Source of the DNA: an uncultured Gilliamella sp.
GTDB taxonomy: Bacteria > Pseudomonadota > Gammaproteobacteria > Enterobacterales > Orbaceae
Direction of reading: 5' to 3'
DNA length: 64,000 bases
Assembly: GCA_946482005.1 (NCBI GenBank)
Contig: CAMLPV010000006.1
Coordinates: forward strand, 62,001-126,000
The notes below the pieces were generated by a model. That model worked only from the letters and a program-made list of their open reading frames with translations, was not told where the DNA came from and did no database searches. The translations under genes and the position numbers were made by a program. Below, one piece after another: positions 41,530 to 51,100 of the stretch (the stretch's first letter is position 1; every line of letters begins with the position of its first letter).

Positions 41530-43476
41530 ATGTATCGGCAACATATCACTAACAATAAACTAGAATTACTTAGTCCAGCAAAAAATATAGAAATTGCAAA
41601 AGAGGCTATATTACATGGAGCTGATGCCATTTATATTGGCGGTCCTCATTTTGGTGCTCGTCATAATGCAGGTAATTCAATAGATGATATTGCTAAATTG
41701 GTTGAATTTGCTCATCATTTTTATGTCAAAGTTTTCGTCACTTTAAATACCATCCTTCATGACAATGAACTTGAAGCTGCAAGAAAACTAATTTGGCAGC
41801 TATATAATGCCGGTGTAGATGCTTTAATAGTTCAAGATATGGGCATATTAGCCATGGATATTCCACCAATCGATCTACATGCTAGTACCCAAATAGATAT
41901 TCGAACGCCGGAAAAAGCTAAATTTCTCTCAGATGTTGGTTTTTCTCAAATAGTTTTAGCTAGAGAACTAAATTTAAGCGAAATAGCAAACATCCATCAA
42001 CAAATTGATGCCAATATTGAATTTTTTATTCATGGAGCACTATGTGTTGCCTTTTCTGGTCAATGTTATATTTCTCATGCTCAAACAGGTAGAAGTGCTA
42101 ATCGAGGTGATTGTTCTCAAGCTTGTCGATTACCATTTACATTGAAAGACGATCAAGGTCGAATTGTAGCATATGAAAAGCATCTTTTATCAATGAAAGA
42201 CAATAACCAATCTGACAACTTAATCCAGCTAATACAAGCAGGAGTAAGATCTTTTAAGATTGAAGGTCGGTATAAAGATTTAAGTTATGTGAAAAATATT
42301 ACTGCATTTTATCGTAAAAAATTGGATGAAATTTTAGAAAAGAACACAGATTTTATAGCAGCATCAAGTGGCAAAACTGAACACTTTTTTACTCCTGATC
42401 CAAATAGAACATTTCATCGAGGATCTACCGATTATTTTGTTCGTGGTAGACAACCCAACATTGGTGCTTTTGATTCTCCTAAATTTATTGGTTTACCTAT
42501 AGGTGAAATCATAAAAATTGCTAAACAATCAATTGATATCAAATCAGAAAATACGTTAATCAATGGTGATGGTTTAAATGTATTAATTAAACGAGAAATT
42601 TTAGGTTTTAGAGCAGATAAAGTAGAAAAAATTGCTAATAATCTTTATCGAGTATTTCCTAATGAAATACCTAATGCCTTACATTCCGTAAAATTACCTT
42701 ATCAAATTAATCGTAATTTGGATCATAATTGGCAACAAATTTTATTAAAAGAATCAAGTTCTCGCCGAATCGGTGTGAAGTTTGAGCTTAAAAATAGCGC
42801 AAATAGCATACAATTATTCGCAACAAGCGAAGAGGGTAGTTGCGTTAATATTGAACTAAAAGGCCAATTTGAACTCGCCAAACAACAAGATAAAGCACTT
42901 AATACCATCAGAGACAGTTTATCTAAGTTAGGCCAAACATCATATTATCTATCGGAAATCATTATTAATTTAAAAAGTATCTATTTTATTCCGAGCAGTC
43001 AATTAAACCAATTAAGACGAGATATTATTGATAAATTAACATTAGAACGATTAAATCATTATTGTAGAAATAACCGTAAACCAGAAGTATACCCAGCGCC
43101 AACATATCCAGAACAGCAATTAAGCTTTTTGGCTAATGTTTATAATTATAAAGCTCGTGAATTTTATGCTACACATGGCGTGAAATTGATTGATAGTGCC
43201 TTTGAAGCGCATGAAGTTAAAGATGATGTGCCTTTAATGACAACCAAGCATTGTCTTAGATTTGCGTTTAATTTATGTCCCAAACAAGCAAAAGGCATTC
43301 AAGGAGTTAAAACCAAAGTAACTCCAATGAAATTGGTTCAGAATAATAATGAAGAGTTAATCCTAAAATTTAATTGTAAGGCTTGTGAAATGCAAGTTTG
43401 GGGTAAGATTAAAACACATATTTTTAAACAATCGCCTCCAGGTAGCGAACTGATTTTATTGGTAAAAAATAATTGA
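41530..43476 (+). CDS. rlhA: 23S rRNA C2501 hydroxylase RlhA (U32 family)
   Basis: A 648-residue U32 'peptidase'-family protein. The length and sequence match E. coli RlhA (YdcP), which makes 5-hydroxycytidine at position 2501 of 23S rRNA, rather than the shorter TrhP/YegQ. Visible: LELLSPAKNIEIAKEAILHGADAIYIGG, FFIHGALCVAFSGQC and RGDCSQACRLP (conserved cysteines), FKIEGRYKDLSYVKNIT. A late Cys pair (KFNCKACEMQ) is also present. It carries a short extra N-terminus before the usual MELLSP start. Confidence 0.92.
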   Translation: MYRQHITNNKLELLSPAKNIEIAKEAILHGADAIYIGGPHFGARHNAGNSIDDIAKLVEFAHHFYVKVFVTLNTILHDNELEAARKLIWQLYNAGVDALIVQDMGILAMDIPPIDLHASTQIDIRTPEKAKFLSDVGFSQIVLARELNLSEIANIHQQIDANIEFFIHGALCVAFSGQCYISHAQTGRSANRGDCSQACRLPFTLKDDQGRIVAYEKHLLSMKDNNQSDNLIQLIQAGVRSFKIEGRYKDLSYVKNITAFYRKKLDEILEKNTDFIAASSGKTEHFFTPDPNRTFHRGSTDYFVRGRQPNIGAFDSPKFIGLPIGEIIKIAKQSIDIKSENTLINGDGLNVLIKREILGFRADKVEKIANNLYRVFPNEIPNALHSVKLPYQINRNLDHNWQQILLKESSSRRIGVKFELKNSANSIQLFATSEEGSCVNIELKGQFELAKQQDKALNTIRDSLSKLGQTSYYLSEIIINLKSIYFIPSSQLNQLRRDIIDKLTLERLNHYCRNNRKPEVYPAPTYPEQQLSFLANVYNYKAREFYATHGVKLIDSAFEAHEVKDDVPLMTTKHCLRFAFNLCPKQAKGIQGVKTKVTPMKLVQNNNEELILKFNCKACEMQVWGKIKTHIFKQSPPGSELILLVKNN

Positions 43477-44259
43477 TTTTGTTATTAACATGTTGTTATT
43501 AAAAAGTAATTATTGATGAATATTTAGATGAATAATAAATTAGGTCTTAGTTCGTAATAATGTGCTATATTTAACATAATATACATTATTCTAACCTCAA
43601 CATATTGATTTATATTAATTTATTTTGAAAAGGAAAGGGCGGTAATATTCCTTCTTATAGTAACTTAACAAGGGAATAGAACCATTATAATTATATTTTT
43701 CATTTTATTGTTTTATCGTATTGACCAATATGCGGTATTGGAATTAATAAATAAAGGCAAATACTTATTAATAAAGATTGCCTTTTAAATTTATTCCTAA
43801 TTATCCCTCCATACTTAATATCCACTGAGACATTTTGTTTAAAATTTTATGCTTTAATAATGTCGCTAGCTTTAATGGGGGAATTAACAATTTTACAACA
43901 TTTGTCATAAGGTAAATTTATGCAAATAATAAATTTAGTGACAATAATATTGTATGTTTTTGCTAGTTTAAAAAATAAGGTTAAAAATTGCATTATATAC
44001 AGAAATTTAATTTATCTAATTAGATGATAATTCTATATTTATTTAACTATTATTGATAATAAATTACATAGGAAGAAGATAAAAAACAGTTGAATATCGA
44101 GGTTCATTCAAAAAAGAATTAGAAAACCATCTTGAATTTTGTTCTGAACAAATAGCGTTTTATTTTTTTAGTTAAGTAGATGTATTGTGTAACCATCTCT
44201 TAAAATAGTACATAAAAAAGTGGCAAATTCTCGATAATATTTTTAAGGAGAATTTCAGT
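43477..44259. other. Gene-free, decayed spacer left of the IS remnant
   Basis: No ORF is supported. It contains the left copy of a 22-bp repeat (43568-43589). A stem AAAGGCAA/TTGCCTTT with a long loop near 43753-43790 could be an rlhA terminator. Base composition is extremely AT-rich. Confidence 0.45.
43568..43589 (-). repeat. 22-bp inverted repeat, left copy
   Basis: TATTTAACATAATATACATTAT is the exact reverse complement of 45958-45979. The outer flank (TTAGTTCG at 43547-43554) also recurs in direct orientation beside the right copy. Confidence 0.75.
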
Positions 44260-45078
44260 ATGAAAAAAATTATCAGAGCACCAAAATAGTCTAGATATTA
44301 TTAAAAAAAGCTAAAGCAGGTGTTCCTGTTAAAGAACTTTACCGTCAATATACTATGGCAATATATTTGTATAAATGGCGAGATAAATATAGCAGTATGC
44401 ATTTTTCGGATATTAAGCTGTTAAAAACAACTGGAAGCTGAAATCGAAAACTCAAATACATGTATATCTAATTAAGTTTAACTTCTCGGTTTCAGCAAGA
44501 AACAATAAAAAAGCTATAGTGCTACTTCAGCTCGTAAGAACAGATAAGTATTTTGGAAATCAGGAAACTGGGATATACGTGGAATCATAAAGGGGGGTAT
44601 CGGCTTTATCTTTAATAAACAATTGCACAACATTATTCAGAGCCATTATAAGTACCAAGTAGTCTAAGAGAATGTTGGTCAATGGATTTTATGTGTGATA
44701 GTAATGAAAATTTCGTCGATTTATAATCTTTAAAGTTATTTTATCGGCAGGAAGAGTTACCCGTTATTTAGACAACCTAGCGAATACTATGGTTATTATT
44801 AATTAAAAATACACGTTGATAATGGGGCAGAATTTACCTCAAACAGATTCATAAACTCGACATAATCACATGGAGTCCCCCTAGATTAAATTAAACCAGG
44901 TCATCCTTATCAATACGGCTATATAGAATAATTGAACCCAACATATCGAATGGAAGGTATAAAATTTATATATTTAAAGATCTGAACAACTAAGAAAAAT
45001 AACCGAAAAGAAGTTAGAGATGTATAACACAGAAAGACCGCATAAAGTAATAAATAATATGCTAGCAATTAAATAATA
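44260..45078 (+). mobile_element. Degenerate IS3-family insertion sequence
   Basis: A transposase gene pair reduced to fragments by stops and frameshifts. An orfA start is at ATG 44260 behind AAGGAG, with AKAGVPVKEL and LYKWRDKYSSM in broken frames. From orfB survive SMDFMCDS (first catalytic Asp), HVDNGAEFTS (second Asp), HPYQYGYIE (the Glu region) and YNTERPHK near the end. The order and spacing are those of an IS3-family DDE transposase. No intact reading frame remains, so it cannot move by itself. The terminal inverted repeats were not recognised. Confidence 0.85.
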
Positions 45079-45214
45079 GAAACATGATTTTCTACTCGGT
45101 TTGGATACTAACAATAGAGTATTTATAATATTTTACTTAAATAGCTAAAATAACTAATGTTTATTATAAATTAATGCACATAATAAAAATACATTATTAT
45201 GTGCATTAAAGAAA

Positions 45215-45511
45215 TTAACAATTATGATACTGTTTTTTTCTCTTTGAATTGTGTTTCCAGCTTTTTAACAATTTATATGCGTTTGAACTATAATCATCAT
45301 ACGGATTGGGTAAATTTTTTCCTCTTGATGTTCTAATTTTTAGTTTATAGCGCTTATATTCAATTATATGAAGAAAATAAGCACTTTTTTCTTGTTTGGT
45401 ACTAAAACATTTAAATATATAATTACGAAGATAAGGGTAATATCTTACTGGTTTATCTTTTTCGTTATATGTAATTTCATAATTATTTCGATATTGTTGT
45501 TTAAACTTCAA
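45215..45511 (-). CDS. Small basic conserved hypothetical protein (TTG start)
   Basis: A 98-residue, Lys/Tyr-rich protein (KFKQQYRNNYEITYNEKDK, RYYPYLRNYIFKCFSTKQEKSAY, SWKHNSKRKKQYH). The start codon is TTG at 45511, with AGGAGA at ideal spacing, so it is probably genuine and translated. No domain is recognised; the high charge suggests nucleic-acid binding, which is only a guess. It is the one intact ORF in an otherwise decayed region. Confidence 0.6.
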   Translation of the reverse strand: MKFKQQYRNNYEITYNEKDKPVRYYPYLRNYIFKCFSTKQEKSAYFLHIIEYKRYKLKIRTSRGKNLPNPYDDYSSNAYKLLKSWKHNSKRKKQYHNC

Positions 45512-45679
45512 AATATTTTCTCCTAATGTATTAAAATACTTAGAAGAAAACCTCTTTATAATAATTCATAAAATATTCCTTTATAATTGATTAAAAGTGT
45601 TGGGTTAAAAAATCATAACATAATTGAGTATCTCTCTGTAGAACTTTAATACGTAATGTATCATTAGAAGGACTAATAA

Positions 45680-45840
45680 ATGTCATATTCACACATTATT
45701 AAATGACGGTTATCAATATGAGCAAAATTTACTATCGATTGGTTTAAGTAAGTTTGTTTAAGTAAGCTGCAATTACAGAATCTACAACAACAGAAAAATA
45801 ATGTAATATCGATGAATAGAGTTATTGATATTATTTTTTT
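45680..45840 (+). pseudogene. Remnant of an unidentified gene, frameshifted
   Basis: From ATG 45680 the frame reads MSYSH, then shifts to HTLLNDGYQYEQNLLSIGLSK, then a 14-bp tandem duplication (GTTTAAGTAAG at 45742 and again at 45756) shifts it again to SKLQLQNLQQQKNNVISMNRVIDII. Joining these pieces gives a plausible protein start of about 45 residues. The family is not recognised. The duplication itself probably broke the gene. Confidence 0.4.
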
Positions 45841-46241
45841 TAAACAATGCCCAGCTTGGTATTAAGAACCGATATCATTTTATGATAACAATGAAAACCT
45901 TTTGTTATTTAAATTTGCATCATAACTTTGGCTGCTTATAAATATATATTAGTTCGCATAATGTATATTATGTTAAATAATAAATATTAAATAGAATTCA
46001 TTAAATGAATTATCTTCAATAATCAACTTTAAATCTGTATAACACTATTTTTTTTCAATAAATTGATTTATATTATTTAAATAACTTATTTTAATGACAA
46101 GTTATAAATTTAAAGGTGATTTTCGATTCCTTTTCTTTTTATTGAATTATAAAATAAACAAGAAATGGGTAGTTTTTGTTTTTTCGCAATATATGGTACC
46201 CTTATCACCCCCAAATTTATTGCGTTTATATTTAGGATAAT
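45841..46241. other. Gene-free stretch upstream of fnr
   Basis: No intact gene. It holds the right copy of the 22-bp repeat (45958-45979) and, near its right end, the fnr promoter. The track ORF 46165-46347 overlaps fnr out of frame and is not believed. Confidence 0.45.
45958..45979 (+). repeat. 22-bp inverted repeat, right copy
   Basis: ATAATGTATATTATGTTAAATA, an exact reverse complement of 43568-43589, itself containing the palindrome CATAATGTATATTATG with the preceding base. TTAGTTCG lies directly upstream (45949-45956), as beside the left copy. Confidence 0.75.
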
Positions 46242-46955
46242 ATGCATAGTATTTATAAGACATTACGTTCCAATAGTTATTCTGTTCCTTGTGAGTTATG
46301 TAGTATTAGCGGACTTTGTGTTCCAAGGTTACTCAACAATACATTAAGTAGTGTTTTAGAACGTAAAAAATCTTATTCCAAGGAAGAAATAATAGTTAAA
46401 GCAAAAACACCATTAAAAAAATTTTTCATCGTTCACTCTGGTGCTCTCAAAACTTTTGTAACAACACCTGAAAATAATGAACAAATTAATGGATTTTATT
46501 TACCCGGAGATATTGTTGGATTAGATGCTATTTCAACAAAAATTCATAATAATAATATTCAAGCGTTAAGCAATACCTTAATCTGTGAACTCGATTATGA
46601 TGAATTGATGAACATGATTGATACTCATAAAGATGTTAGAGATTTAGTATTGAAATTACTAAGTGCTGATATTTATAATTATCAAAAATTGGTTCTATGT
46701 TATTCTCAGAAAAAATCCGATGAACGTCTCGCCACTTTTATTTACTCTCTTTACCTTCGATATCAACAAAGAGGACATACGTCTTTAAGCATAAAATTAG
46801 CAATGAGTCGAGCTGAAATAGCTAATTACTTAGGATTAACCATTGAAACTGTTAGCCGTAATTTATCAAAAATGCAAGAGCAAAATATTTTAACAGCTAA
46901 GGGGAAATATATATATATTAACAATTTGGAAGCTTTAATAGATTTAGTAAATTGA
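46242..46955 (+). CDS. fnr: Anaerobic regulator FNR
   Basis: Oxygen-sensing regulator of anaerobic genes. The 4Fe-4S ligands are C17, C20 and C26 (CELCSISGLC) plus C115 (NTLICELD). The cAMP-receptor-like fold is followed by the HTH AEIANYLGLTIETVSRNLSKM, with the E-SR recognition residues of FNR that read TTGAT half-sites. Length 237 is close to the E. coli protein. It lies alone, 47 bp before ydgH. Probable targets in the window include the fumarate reductase operon, although no canonical TTGAT-N4-ATCAA was found there. Confidence 0.94.
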   Translation: MHSIYKTLRSNSYSVPCELCSISGLCVPRLLNNTLSSVLERKKSYSKEEIIVKAKTPLKKFFIVHSGALKTFVTTPENNEQINGFYLPGDIVGLDAISTKIHNNNIQALSNTLICELDYDELMNMIDTHKDVRDLVLKLLSADIYNYQKLVLCYSQKKSDERLATFIYSLYLRYQQRGHTSLSIKLAMSRAEIANYLGLTIETVSRNLSKMQEQNILTAKGKYIYINNLEALIDLVN

Positions 46956-47002
46956 ATTTATTTGTGCTAAAATAATGGAAAATTTATTGTAAGGTTTTTT
47001 AT

Positions 47003-48061
47003 ATGACAAGTTTAAAAAAAACAATTATCGCTACCACTGTCGCGCTTGTGCCTTTTTGTTCTTTTGCTGCCCAGCAATTAACTGAAGAACAAGCCAACAG
47101 TATGCAATCTTTTAAAAGTATCACTATTCGTGGTGCATTTTATACAGATAGCGATTACGTTATGGCTATGTCAAAAGCTGCAGATAACGAGGGAGCAGCT
47201 TCTTTTTATATAACAACAACTAATATTAGTCCTTCTAATGATACATTACGTATTGTTTACGCAAAATTATACAAATCAGATGCACCTAAAGCTGTCGAAA
47301 AAACAGAAACTTTACGTAAATTTGAAGGAGTATATGAATATCCAAAATCAAAAGCTATTCGGTTAGAACCATTTAATATTGTGCGTATTCGTGGTTACTT
47401 TCCAACTGATTATGATATAAATCAAGCTATAGCTAAAGAAGCATCAGCTCAAGGTGCATATGGTTTCTATATCGATTCTCGCTCAGAATTAGGGAGTAAT
47501 TTACAAATAGCTGCTTATTTGTTTAAAAAAGATGCTCCAGAACGTAAGTTACAACCTGAAAATGCAATCCCTTATGATTCTGAGGCTGGTCAATTGGCCT
47601 TAGCTCAAGGCGGTGAAGCTGCAATGCAAGTTGAAAAACCTGGTTATTATTCCCCTTCTGCATTCAATGAAAAATATTATGCAGATAAATTTAATAATAA
47701 AGTTATTGAAAAAAATACAACTACAACCTCAACTACAGCCACAACCACAACGGCTAAAGTTGCAACACCTTCAGATAGTGGAACCACCAATTCTGTCGTT
47801 ACTGAGCCTCAAAGAGTTACTCGTTACACGGTAACTTTGTCTGATGGGCGGAAAATTCAGGAACTTAATGACGCAACTGCTGCTAAGATGGTTGCTTTTG
47901 ATACAATAAAATTCAGAGGATATTATGTGACTGATCAGGAAATTTCCTATCAGGCCGGAAAACGTGCTATTGAAGGCGGAGCAAAATATTACCACATAGC
48001 TCGAATTGCTCACGATTCAAAAGGACCAAATATCACAGTATTTGTTGATCTTTATAAATAA
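47003..48061 (+). CDS. ydgH: YdgH, three-domain DUF1471 periplasmic protein
   Basis: A 352-residue exported protein. Signal peptide MTSLKKTIIATTVALVPFCSFA, then three BhsA/YhcN-type (DUF1471) domains, each with an I.(I/F)RG(A/Y)(F/Y) strand and a closing (A/V)DLYK-like strand: FKSITIRGAFY...VYAKLYK, FNIVRIRGYF...AYLFKK and FDTIKFRGYY...FVDLYK. A Thr-rich linker (TTTTSTTATTTT) joins domains 2 and 3. It follows E. coli YdgH closely; in E. coli this protein family is linked to envelope stress. Confidence 0.9.
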   Translation: MTSLKKTIIATTVALVPFCSFAAQQLTEEQANSMQSFKSITIRGAFYTDSDYVMAMSKAADNEGAASFYITTTNISPSNDTLRIVYAKLYKSDAPKAVEKTETLRKFEGVYEYPKSKAIRLEPFNIVRIRGYFPTDYDINQAIAKEASAQGAYGFYIDSRSELGSNLQIAAYLFKKDAPERKLQPENAIPYDSEAGQLALAQGGEAAMQVEKPGYYSPSAFNEKYYADKFNNKVIEKNTTTTSTTATTTTAKVATPSDSGTTNSVVTEPQRVTRYTVTLSDGRKIQELNDATAAKMVAFDTIKFRGYYVTDQEISYQAGKRAIEGGAKYYHIARIAHDSKGPNITVFVDLYK

Positions 48062-48067
48062 TAAAAA

Positions 48068-48090
48068 TGGGCGTCTAAACGCCCTTTTTT
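48068..48090. terminator. Terminator between ydgH and hrpA
   Basis: GGGCGT CTAA ACGCCC followed by TTTTTT on the plus strand. Lying between convergent genes, it may act in both directions. Confidence 0.85.
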
Positions 48091-48106
48091 ACAACTCTAC
48101 TTTTTA

Positions 48107-51100
48107 TCACAATTCAGAAGATACCATTTCGATTTGTTGTTTTATCCGTTTTGCAGAAATTGGAAAAGGTGTTCCCAGTTGCTGAGCAAATAGGTTAACT
48201 CTAAGTTCTTCTATCATCCATCTTATATTAGTAACTTTGCTCAATGATTTTTGATTTTCTGGCAAACTATTCACCCAAGTTTGATATTCACTTTTCACTT
48301 CTTCTATTACGTTCATCGCTTGTCTATCTTTGGCAACATTAGTACCAAGTTTCTCCAAACGTTTTTCAATAGCCGATAAATAGCGATAAATGTCATGCAA
48401 TTTGTCATAACCTGTTTTGGCAACAAAACCTTTATAAATTAATTCACCAACTTGCTGTTTTATGTCTGATAATGCAAATGCTAAGGATAAATCAACTCGA
48501 CCTTTTAATTTCTTATTAATATTAAAATGAAGAGTTAATATTGATTCTACTTGTTTTGCAATATCTACTACGGTTTCATTGATATGATTTTTAGTATAAA
48601 TTAACAGTTGTTGAAATTGCTCTTGATTATGCACTTTCTGATTATTCTTTTCGATTAAATGATCTACTCCGCATGCAATACAATCATCAATGAGATTAAG
48701 TACCGTACCAAACGAATTAAAATATAAACCTAATTTAGATTTATTTGGTAACTTTTCATGTAGATATTTTATCGGTGACGGAATATTTAAAATCAACAAT
48801 CGTCTAATTCCAAGCATTGTCAGTCGCCTTTGTTCTTCAAGTGAATCAACGAGTTTAATGCTAACCGAATTTTGGTTATCAATGATTGCCGGATAAGCCT
48901 TGATCGTGTAATTATTCTGTTTTTCTTCGTAAATACTTGGTAGCACTCCAAAATCCCAATCGGTAATATTACTTTGCTCTATTGGTAAAGATTTTTTTTG
49001 CGTCAATGATGATAAAGCCTTTTGAACTTCGCTTTTAAGTTGTTCTTTAAGCTTCATCAGATCTTTACCAAAAGCAATTTCACGGTTGTGATCTACAATA
49101 CTAAAATTCATCTTTAAGTAATTGGGAATTTGATCTAACTGCCAATCTGTTGGTTTGATTCTTACTCCCGTCATTTTTCTAAATTCATTTTCTAATGTTT
49201 CAAGTAAAGGATGCTCTATCGAATTGACTCTAGTTAAAAATGCATCCGCATAGTTAGGTGCTGGAACTAAACTTTTACGTAATGATTTAGGCAAAGATTT
49301 AATTAAAGCAATAATTAAATCATAGCGAAAACCTGGAACTTGCCAGTCAAATCCTCTATTTTTTATTTGATTTAAGACATTAAGCGGAATAGAAATTGTT
49401 ACACCGTCACGCTCATTACCAATATCAAATTGATAAGTTAATGGTAATTTCAAATTATCCTGATACCAAAAATCAGGATAATCATTAAGTTTTACTGGTT
49501 GTGCTGATTGTTTAATCAGCATATTCTTTTCAACATTCAAAAAATCAGGATCAACATTTTTTTTGTTTTTCCACCAAGTATCAAAATGCTTTGCAGAAAT
49601 AACGGATTTGTCTATTCGTTTATCATAAAAATCATATAGGTCATCATCATCAATTAGAATATCTTGACGGCGAGATTTATGTTCAAGATCTTCTACTTCA
49701 TTAATTAAATTTTGATTTTGTTTATAGAAACTATGATTAGTTTGCCAATCGCCCTCAACTAAAGCATGGCGAATAAATAACGAACGACTTAATATTGGAT
49801 CAATTTTACTATAATTAATTATGCGGCTGGCAACAACTGGTAAGCCAAATAAAGTGACCTTTTCATTAGCAATAGTTGTTCCCTGTTTTTTAGACCACCT
49901 AGGCTCGCTATAACTATATTTTACGAGATGTTTGGCTATTGGTTCGATCCATTCTGCTTCAATTTTAGCCGCCGTTCTGCCCCACAATCGACTGGTTTCG
50001 ACAAGTTCACTAGCAATACACCATTTTGGTTGATTTTTGAAAATGGCTGAATTTGGAAAAATAGCAAATTTAATATTTCGTGCACCAATATATTCATGCT
50101 TTTCAACTTCTTTCATCCCAACATGTGATAACAAGCCACTTAACAGTGCCGTATGTAGCGATCGGTAATCGGCTGATTGGCTATTAATAGGAAATGCGAG
50201 TTGTTTAACTGTTTGCCTAATTTGCGTATAAACATCTTGCCATTCACGAATTCTAAGATAATTAAGGTATTCTTTTTGACATAATCGTCTAAATTGATTA
50301 CCAGATAACTCAGCTTGTTGACTTGCTACATAGTTCCATAAATTAATCAGTGAAATAAAATCAGATTCCTTATCTGCAAATCTACGATGTTTCTCATCTG
50401 AAGCTTGTTGTTTATCAAAAGGCCGTTCTCTAGGATCTTGTATAGATAATGCCGCCGTAATGATCATTATTTCTTTTATACAACCTAATCTTCTTGCTTC
50501 AACTAACATTCTAGCTAATCTGGGATCAATGGGTAATTGCGATAAAATCCGCCCTATTTCGGTTAAATGATAATGATGATGTTTAGTATATATAGCGCCT
50601 AATTCTTCTAATAATCGTACCCCATCACGAATATACCTAGAGTCAGGAGACTCAACAAATGGAAAAGCCGTTATATCACCTAATCCCAATGATGTCATTT
50701 GTAATATAACTGAAGCTAAATTGGTTCGAAGAATTTCAGGGTCAGTGAATTCCGGTCTAGATAAAAAGTCTTGTTCATCATATAGACGGATACAAATACC
50801 ATCGGAAGTTCTACCGCAACGCCCTTTTCGTTGATTGGCTGACGCTTGAGAAATAGGTTCAATCGGTAATCGTTGAACTTTGGTACGATAGCTGTAACGA
50901 CTAATTCTGGCTAAACCCGGGTCGATAACATATTTAATACCAGGAACCGTTAAAGATGTTTCGGCTACATTTGTTGCTAAAACAATTCGCCTTGCAGTGT
51001 GTGGTTGAAAGATACGATTTTGCTCAGATGCAGATAATCTCGCATATAAAGGTAAAATTTCGGTATGCTTGAGCTCTAATTTTCTTAATGTATCAGCCAG

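Noticed and set aside
46165-46347. 60-aa ORF overlapping the fnr start
   Set aside because: Out of frame with fnr, hydrophobic chance translation, and fnr has conserved Cys residues in the overlapping segment.
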